Part shown: in pieces, positions 6,445-10,591 of the stretch
Position numbering within the stretch: the stretch's first letter is position 1
Layout: each line of letters begins with the position of its first letter
Assembly: GCA_003505155.1 (NCBI GenBank)
Contig: DNYJ01000020.1
Span: 13,783 to 24,373, forward strand
DNA length: 10,591 bases
DNA from: Candidatus Uhrbacteria bacterium
Lineage (GTDB): Bacteria > Patescibacteriota > Patescibacteriia > UBA9934 > UBA10169
Direction: 5' to 3'
Program-made: the position numbers and the translations under genes
The notes under the pieces: model-generated
Database searches by the model: none
The model's input: only the letters and a program-made list of their open reading frames with translations
What the model was told of the DNA's origin: nothing

Positions 6445-7707
6445 CTAATAATCCCGCAGTTTATCAATGAGCGAACTTTGGGAAATTTTTTCCAACGCCT
6501 TGGCTTCGATCTGGCGGATGCGTTCTCGAGTCACATCAAACTCACGACCGACTTCTTCAAGCGTGTGGGAAACGTTGTCGGTAAGTCCGAAGCGCATTTC
6601 AAGAATTTTTTGCTCGCGCGGAGTCAAATCGCGCATCGCTTCGCGCACATAGTTAGCCAACAATTCGCGCGCCGCCTGACGGTCAGGCGAGATGGATTTC
6701 ACGTCCTTGATGAAATCTTCAAGCTTTGAGTCTCCGTCATCGTCTTCGCCCACCGCAGTTTGAAGAGATACGGTATCTTGGGAAATCTTAATAATGTGAC
6801 GCACCTTCCCAACCTCCTCATTCATTTCCGCCGCAATTTCCTCGGGCAGAGGCTCGCGCCCCAAATCCTGAATCAGCCGACGCTCCACCTGTTTAAACCG
6901 GTTGATCGTTTCCACCATGTGCACAGGGATACGGATCGTGCGCGACTGATCGGCAAGCGCGCGCGTGATGGCTTGACGAATCCACCATGTGGCGTAGGTC
7001 GAAAATTTGTACCCTTTGCGGTACTCGAACTTTTTCACGGCGCGGAAAAGTCCGATGTTGCCCTCCTGAATCAAATCGAGAAGCGACAACTGTTTGCCGA
7101 CGAATTTTTTGGCGATCGAAACTACGAGACGAAGGTTCGCTTCAATGAGTCGGCGATCGGCTTCCTTATCCCCCTTCTCTTTGCGTTTGGCAAAAGCGAC
7201 TTCCATTTCCGCGGTGAGAAGCGGGATGCGCCCGATCTCCCGAAGATAGAGCTGAATCGAATCTTGTGTGATATTGCCGAGATCCACGCCCTTCTCGTGC
7301 GTCAATCGAATCTTGTCGTAAACCTCCTGGCGTTCTTTGCCGCGCCCGAGGATCCCCTCCTTCACATCGGCGTACACGATGCCTTCACGGTCGAGACGAT
7401 CGAGAAATTGTTCGTAGAGCGGAAGATAGTCCTCAAGTTCAATGAACGTAAACGCAATTTCCGATTCCGTTACGAACCCAAGCATCTTTCCCTTCTTAAT
7501 GAGGCGATCCAGCGCTTCCGTCGTCGGAGCTTGAGACGGAATATAGCGCACGCGTTTGACGTCCGGTTTTTTTGTCGATTTTTTTCCCGAAGGTTTTCCG
7601 GAAGATTTTCCCCACGTCTTGCGGGACACCTGACGAAGCTTCCCTGACTTTTTGAATGTAGAAATCTTTGGAGTGTTCTTGCGTGCCTTTGACTTGTGTG
7701 CCGGCAT
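6445..7707 (-). CDS. rpoD: Primary RNA polymerase sigma factor (sigma-70, RpoD/SigA)
   Basis: The main sigma factor, 420 residues, which directs RNA polymerase to -35/-10 promoters. Residues 1-56 are a very Lys/Arg-rich, low-complexity tail. A region 1.1-like domain follows (about 62-115, [20 protein letters not shown]). Region 1.2 lies at about 148-180 ([16 protein letters not shown]). Region 2 lies at about 187-265, with [12 protein letters not shown] and the -10-reading segment [18 protein letters not shown] (233-250). Region 3 is around 266-335. Region 4 is at about 353-412, with the helix-turn-helix [20 protein letters not shown] (382-401) that contacts the -35. The region 1.1 and 1.2 content marks it as group 1. 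It lies 65 bp after dnaG, the conserved order of the macromolecular synthesis operon. ATG 7707 has no normal Shine-Dalgarno and follows a strong hairpin. Two A7 tracts lie in the Lys-rich part. Confidence 0.97.
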   Translation of the reverse strand: MPAHKSKARKNTPKISTFKKSGKLRQVSRKTWGKSSGKPSGKKSTKKPDVKRVRYIPSQAPTTEALDRLIKKGKMLGFVTESEIAFTFIELEDYLPLYEQFLDRLDREGIVYADVKEGILGRGKERQEVYDKIRLTHEKGVDLGNITQDSIQLYLREIGRIPLLTAEMEVAFAKRKEKGDKEADRRLIEANLRLVVSIAKKFVGKQLSLLDLIQEGNIGLFRAVKKFEYRKGYKFSTYATWWIRQAITRALADQSRTIRIPVHMVETINRFKQVERRLIQDLGREPLPEEIAAEMNEEVGKVRHIIKISQDTVSLQTAVGEDDDGDSKLEDFIKDVKSISPDRQAARELLANYVREAMRDLTPREQKILEMRFGLTDNVSHTLEEVGREFDVTRERIRQIEAKALEKISQSSLIDKLRDY

Positions 7708-7708
7708 A

Positions 7709-7733
7709 GCGAAAAGAGATGCCTCTTTTCCGC
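7709..7733 (-). promoter_or_regulatory. Hairpin immediately before the rpoD start codon
   Basis: GAAAAGAG (7711-7718) and CTCTTTTC (7723-7730) are perfect 8-base arms around a 4-nt loop. With one bulged C the stem extends to GCG/CGC (7709-7733). On the minus-strand mRNA the stem ends 1-3 nt before AUG 7707. The only Shine-Dalgarno-like run, AGAGG, lies in its 5' arm. It may control rpoD translation relative to dnaG, or attenuate transcription between them. No T-tract follows in the direction of transcription. Confidence 0.55.
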
Positions 7734-7772
7734 GAGAGAGCCAAAACTCCGTCGCGAGAATCGAAGCGTAGA

Positions 7773-9593
7773 TTAAATCATTTGAAACTGTTTGAGGAGA
7801 CGTTGTACGGCTTCCTCGTCGCCCCGCGCCTCTGCAGAACGGAGCTCTCGCTCAAGTTCTCCTCGGCGGCGTTTTTTCCATTCGCCTTCGAGAACGCGGA
7901 TATGTTCTTGCACGTAGATCGGCAGGTCGGCTGAAGAGACGTCCGAAGCAATACGTTCTCCCAAAAGAGAGACGTGGTGAAGCAGATGTGTCATCTCGAC
8001 ATCGCCGGCAACCTCATCCTCGAACGTGGAAAAAAAAGATGTTTGCGCGTCCGGATTCTTTTCGCGAGCATGATAGCGTACTTGAACCAGATGGTAAAGC
8101 CTTCCCAGCGCATGCTCCGTCAGCCATGACGCTTCGAGCTTTTCGGAGATCACCTTTCGCTGTTCGGGAAATTGAAGAAACACTCCCAGAAGCACCTCCA
8201 AAGCCTTGTCCACGCGAGTCAGTCGTTCCGGTTTTGCTTCCGTGTTATTCCGTTCTTGACTCCGCGGCGTTGTGTGATCTCCCTTCTTCATCATCCCCCG
8301 CAGAATCTCCACATCCATGTGAAGAAGATCTCCCAACTTCGACAGCCAGTGCTCGCGCTCGATCGGGTCCTCGAGACGACCAATCTCCTCGACGAGAAAG
8401 TGTCCAATCTTGCGCTTCGTCTCGACCTCGTTCAGATCCTTCCCGTAAGTCGCCTGCTCAAAATAATACTCCATGAGCGGAACGGGTGAAGCGGCGATTT
8501 TTTTCCAGAGCTCCGGATCCTTGCGCACCACATCGTCTGGATCCTTGCCGGCATCTTTTGGAATAAGGAGAACCTGAACGCGCATCCCTGTTTCGGCGGC
8601 CAAACGAATCCCGCGCAGAGCCGCGTTGAAGCCGGCGGCATCACGATCGAAGCAGAACACCAGCGTGTCTGTATAGCGGCTCAATAACTGAATTTGCGCT
8701 TGTGTGAGCGCGGTGCCGGAACTTGCCACGACGTGCTTGACACCGGCTTTGTGCGAGGCGATGACGTCAAGATTGCCCTCGACGATGATGGCAGCCTTCT
8801 CCGCCTTGATCGCCTGTTTGGCTTTGGAGAGGCCGTAGAGCAACTCGCCCTTGTGATACACCGCCGTCTCTGGCGAATTCATATATTTGGGCCCCTCGAC
8901 TTTGCTCGGGATCTTTGACCCCGCTTTCTCTGGAGCGCCGGGAAGCACACGACCGGTGAAGGCGACTGTGTTGCCGTGGGCGTCGAGGAGAGGCACCATC
9001 AAACGATCGCGGAACCGATCAATCACGCCGCTTCCCTCTTTGCGGTTAAGAGCCAAACCCGCCGCGACCATCTCTCCATTCCCATACCCGCGCTTGCCCA
9101 AAAACGAGACGAGTTTGTCCCAAGCATCCGGCGCGTGACCCAAGCCAAATTCCTCCCGCAAGGCTTCCGAAAAACCGCGCGACGCGACATACGCCCGCGC
9201 GTCCACCGACGCACTTGAGTCGAGATACACTTTCTCAAAAAACCGACGAGCGAGTTCATTGATCTCGACGAGCCGAGACCGTTCGTTGGATTGCGTCGAG
9301 TCGTAGCGGGGAATCTCCACTCCGGCTTTTTTGGCAAGAAGACGCAGAGCTTCGGGAAACTCCACGCCTTCCATTTCCATCACGAACGAAAAAATGTCGC
9401 CGCCCTTGTCGCACCCAAAACAATGCCAAATCTGCTTCTCTTTGGAAACATAAAACGACGGCGTCTTCTCGCTGTGAAATGGACACACGGTTTTGAGGCT
9501 CCCGCCGCCCGCGGGCTTTAATTCTAAATACTCCCCCACCACCTCCTCCACAGGCAACCGATGACGCACTTCTTCCTTGGGGTCCATAGTCAC
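7773..9593 (-). CDS. dnaG: DNA primase DnaG
   Basis: The primase that makes RNA primers for replication and works with the DnaB helicase at the fork; 606 residues, a usual length. The N-terminal CHC2 zinc domain (about 1-100) has C37-PF-H40 and WHC58-FG-C61 as zinc ligands. The catalytic core (about 105-345) includes the basic patch GRVLPG and KYMNSPET. Its TOPRIM fold carries VEGNLD (E272), CFDRDAAG (D316 and D318) and KDPDD (350-354). The C-terminal 170 or so residues are helical and charged, as expected of the DnaB-binding domain. The start is GTG 9593: its GTGA overlaps the TGA stop of the upstream gene, and GGAG lies 7 nt before it. ATG 9587 is the alternative but is 13 nt from that GGAG. 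Second gene of the operon ending in rpoD. Confidence 0.97.
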   Translation of the reverse strand: MTMDPKEEVRHRLPVEEVVGEYLELKPAGGGSLKTVCPFHSEKTPSFYVSKEKQIWHCFGCDKGGDIFSFVMEMEGVEFPEALRLLAKKAGVEIPRYDSTQSNERSRLVEINELARRFFEKVYLDSSASVDARAYVASRGFSEALREEFGLGHAPDAWDKLVSFLGKRGYGNGEMVAAGLALNRKEGSGVIDRFRDRLMVPLLDAHGNTVAFTGRVLPGAPEKAGSKIPSKVEGPKYMNSPETAVYHKGELLYGLSKAKQAIKAEKAAIIVEGNLDVIASHKAGVKHVVASSGTALTQAQIQLLSRYTDTLVFCFDRDAAGFNAALRGIRLAAETGMRVQVLLIPKDAGKDPDDVVRKDPELWKKIAASPVPLMEYYFEQATYGKDLNEVETKRKIGHFLVEEIGRLEDPIEREHWLSKLGDLLHMDVEILRGMMKKGDHTTPRSQERNNTEAKPERLTRVDKALEVLLGVFLQFPEQRKVISEKLEASWLTEHALGRLYHLVQVRYHAREKNPDAQTSFFSTFEDEVAGDVEMTHLLHHVSLLGERIASDVSSADLPIYVQEHIRVLEGEWKKRRRGELERELRSAEARGDEEAVQRLLKQFQMI

Positions 9594-9904
9594 ATTTGTA
9601 CTCCGGTAATTGCTTCAGCAATGCGTTTCAACTCATCCTTCACCACCGGCGTGTCGTATTCTCCGGAATGCATATGCGAGCCTCCGCCGTAGCTCGGCTG
9701 TTTTTGATCGAGATGGATATCAACGACAAAGCCTTGAGGATGATCCTTGAGGTAGACATGAAACCGAGGATAAAACCCTGTTCCCGGCCTTCGGACATAA
9801 CTGATCTTACTCGTATTCGGGTCTCTAAATTCCGAATAAGCACAACGTTTCAGCATGAGGTTTCTTGCAGAATCGCCGTAGTCCTCGGGAAAAAGCATCT
9901 TCAT
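9590..9904 (-). CDS. Small conserved protein upstream of dnaG (function unknown)
   Basis: A 104-residue soluble protein with no signal peptide. Striking motifs are FYPRFHVYL (44-52), the DIHLDQKQPSY segment (62-72), HMHSGEYD (77-84) and a charged C-terminal helix (VVKDELKRIAEAI). From memory this pattern (FYPRFHVY ... LHLDQKxPSY ... H-x-x-EY) occurs in a family widespread in Patescibacteria and often left as hypothetical; I know no function. The conserved histidines, acidic residues and tyrosines would allow metal or nucleotide binding, but that is guesswork. Its stop codon overlaps the dnaG GTG start by 4 bp (GTGA), so translation is coupled. It takes the place of rpsU in the classical rpsU-dnaG-rpoD order. 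ATG 9904 was chosen; an in-frame ATG at 9898 is possible. Confidence 0.85.
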   Translation of the reverse strand: MKMLFPEDYGDSARNLMLKRCAYSEFRDPNTSKISYVRRPGTGFYPRFHVYLKDHPQGFVVDIHLDQKQPSYGGGSHMHSGEYDTPVVKDELKRIAEAITGVQM

Positions 9905-9912
9905 GTATCTCT

Positions 9913-9941
9913 ATTGTATCCGAGAGGCCACGGATGGACAA
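9913..9941 (-). promoter_or_regulatory. Candidate promoter of the small protein-dnaG-rpoD operon
   Basis: On the minus strand TTGTCC (9941-9936, four of six to TTGACA), a 17-bp spacer and TACAAT (9918-9913, five of six to TATAAT) form a good sigma-70 promoter. Only 8 nt separate the -10 from ATG 9904, so the mRNA would be leaderless or have 1-3 leader bases. Confidence 0.65.
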
Positions 9942-9975
9942 ACGAGCCTCTTCGACTTTGAATTGACAAGCCGAT

Positions 9976-10005
9976 CATCACACCTTTGAACTCAAAGGTG
10001 TGATG
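9976..10005 (-). terminator. Long hairpin directly after the cdd stop, likely terminator
   Basis: CATCACACCTTTG (9976-9988) and CAAAGGTGTGATG (9993-10005) form a perfect 13-bp stem with a 4-nt loop. It begins right after the cdd TGA (10008-10006 on the minus strand) and lies upstream of the dnaG-operon promoter, so it would insulate that operon. There is no T-tract on either strand, which is unusual for an intrinsic terminator. Confidence 0.6.
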
Positions 10006-10401
10006 TCATTGTTTCATCCACGAATCATTGTAAGGCAAAAGCTCTTTGAGTTTTACCGTCTTGTCGGCGTCAAGAACGACGTTGGTGTGAAGATTCGTCA
10101 GGTCGACTTCTTTTATAAACTGGCGGCAATTGCCACAGGGAGGAATGACGTAGACATCACCCTTCAGGTCTTTCCACACGGCGACAATCATCTTGATCTT
10201 GTACTCTCCTGCCGTCAACATCGAACCGATGGCGTTCTTTTCTGCACAAAGCACGTTCGAGCCCGTAGACACGCAAACGCCAAAATAGAGCTTCCCCTTT
10301 GCCGAAAGGAGAGCGCATCCCACATCACCAATGAGTCCCCCCTGAACCTTCTTCGTCTTCACCACGTCAGTAGCTTTTTGAATGAGTTGTTTGTTGGTCA
10401 T
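10006..10401 (-). CDS. cdd: Cytidine deaminase family protein
   Basis: A zinc-dependent deaminase of the small homotetrameric cytidine deaminase type, 131 residues, that converts cytidine or deoxycytidine to the uridine form in pyrimidine salvage. The zinc and catalytic residues are present: C52-A-E54 in VLCAEKNAI and C89/C92 in PPCGNCRQ (87-94). The C-terminus ends ELLPYNDSWMKQ; the family often has LLPxxF here, and LLPxxxxW recalls blasticidin-S deaminase-like members, so the substrate is not certain. ATG 10401 was chosen because it lies 9 nt after a good -10 box and gives the normal family start. The frame continues upstream to an ATG at 10455, but that would pass through the promoter. A single gene with a hairpin at its end. 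Confidence 0.92.
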   Translation of the reverse strand: MTNKQLIQKATDVVKTKKVQGGLIGDVGCALLSAKGKLYFGVCVSTGSNVLCAEKNAIGSMLTAGEYKIKMIVAVWKDLKGDVYVIPPCGNCRQFIKEVDLTNLHTNVVLDADKTVKLKELLPYNDSWMKQ

Positions 10402-10410
10402 AGAGGTTTC

Positions 10411-10419
10411 AGTATAGCA
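10411..10419 (-). promoter_or_regulatory. Extended -10 promoter of cdd
   Basis: On the minus strand TGCTATACT (10419-10411) is an extended -10 (TGn plus TATACT, five of six to TATAAT). No good -35 lies 17 bp upstream. The -10 is 9 nt from ATG 10401, so the transcript is predicted to be nearly leaderless. Confidence 0.6.
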
Positions 10420-10472
10420 AGAAGCCGTTGGAAACTCGAACAAACGTTTAAACATTTCATTAATCGTTTGGG

Positions 10473-10501
10473 TTGCTCTCTCCTTCGCTTTCGGTTATAG
10501 T
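10473..10501 (+). promoter_or_regulatory. Candidate promoter of tRNA-Ser
   Basis: TTGCTC (10473-10478), a 17-bp spacer and TATAGT (10496-10501, five of six to TATAAT) lie 12 bp before the first base of the tRNA. Confidence 0.55.
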
Positions 10502-10513
10502 GTTGCCCGTCAC

Positions 10514-10591
10514 GGAGAGATCGCATAGTTGGTCTAGTGCGCACGCTTGGAAAGCGTGTAACCCGCAAGGGTTCGAGGGTTCGAATCCCTC
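10514..10591 (+). tRNA. tRNA-Ser (anticodon GGA), 3' end missing
   Basis: The class II tRNA for serine codons UCC/UCU. The 5' acceptor strand is GGAGAGA (10514-10520). A short D-stem GCA/TGC, an anticodon stem CACGC/GCGTG around loop TTGGAAA (anticodon GGA), a long variable arm AACCC-GCAA-GGGTT and a complete T-arm GAGGG-TTCGAAT-CCCTC follow. The window ends at the last base of the T-stem, so the 3' acceptor strand and any encoded CCA are not visible. The long variable arm and anticodon make the identity clear. Confidence 0.95.

Noticed and set aside
6760..7647. A 295-codon plus-strand open frame opposite rpoD
   Set aside because: It lies fully antisense to a clear sigma factor, and its product is a low-complexity, Arg/Phe-rich sequence without recognisable motifs.
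1..10591. Recoded genetic code (TGA as glycine, as in some CPR bacteria)
   Set aside because: TGA ends the lipoprotein, rarA, greA and cdd genes at family-typical positions, and no conserved gene contains an internal TGA.
1..10591. CRISPR array, insertion sequence, prophage or defence system
   Set aside because: No regularly spaced repeats, transposase, integrase or phage structural genes are visible, and the genes are mainly housekeeping.

Overview
The window reads as a stretch of ordinary chromosome from a small-genome bacterium, most likely a member of the Patescibacteria (CPR). This rests on remembered family resemblance: a six-helix DUF2914 membrane protein, a GreA with a basic N-terminal extension, and a ~104-residue protein with FYPRFHVY and HLDQKQPSY motifs that I recall as typical of that group. 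The promoters also sit almost on top of the start codons, and intergenic gaps are short. TGA is used as a stop (lipoprotein, rarA, greA, cdd), so this is not one of the code-25 CPR lineages. By eye the GC content is near 50%.

Layout from left to right. (1) A DUF2914 membrane protein (+), cut by the left edge. (2) A minus-strand operon, greA - DEAD-box RNA helicase - unrecognised protein, which converges on (1) with only 13 bp between the stops. (3) A plus-strand pair that diverges from greA: a lipoprotein-like exported protein, then the AAA+ ATPase rarA/mgsA. (4) A plus-strand secreted protein with a coiled coil and an AgmX/PglI-type C-terminal domain. It has its own candidate promoter, a strong Shine-Dalgarno and GC-rich codons, unlike its neighbours. 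(5) Two tandem hairpins in the convergent gap. (6) A minus-strand replication/transcription operon: small conserved protein - dnaG - rpoD. (7) A minus-strand cytidine deaminase with a long hairpin directly after its stop. (8) A plus-strand tRNA-Ser(GGA), cut by the right edge.

Most of the genes are informational housekeeping: replication priming (DnaG), the main sigma factor (RpoD), stalled-fork maintenance (RarA), transcript cleavage (GreA), RNA remodelling (helicase) and decoding (tRNA-Ser). The cytidine deaminase belongs to pyrimidine salvage. I see no CRISPR array, transposon, prophage or defence island. The most interesting signals are regulatory. Several first genes have a -10-like box 8-9 nt before the ATG and no Shine-Dalgarno, which implies leaderless mRNAs. 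The greA/lipoprotein divergent promoters share one overlapping -10 region. The rpoD start codon sits directly behind a strong hairpin. The AgmX-type protein may be a transferred gene.
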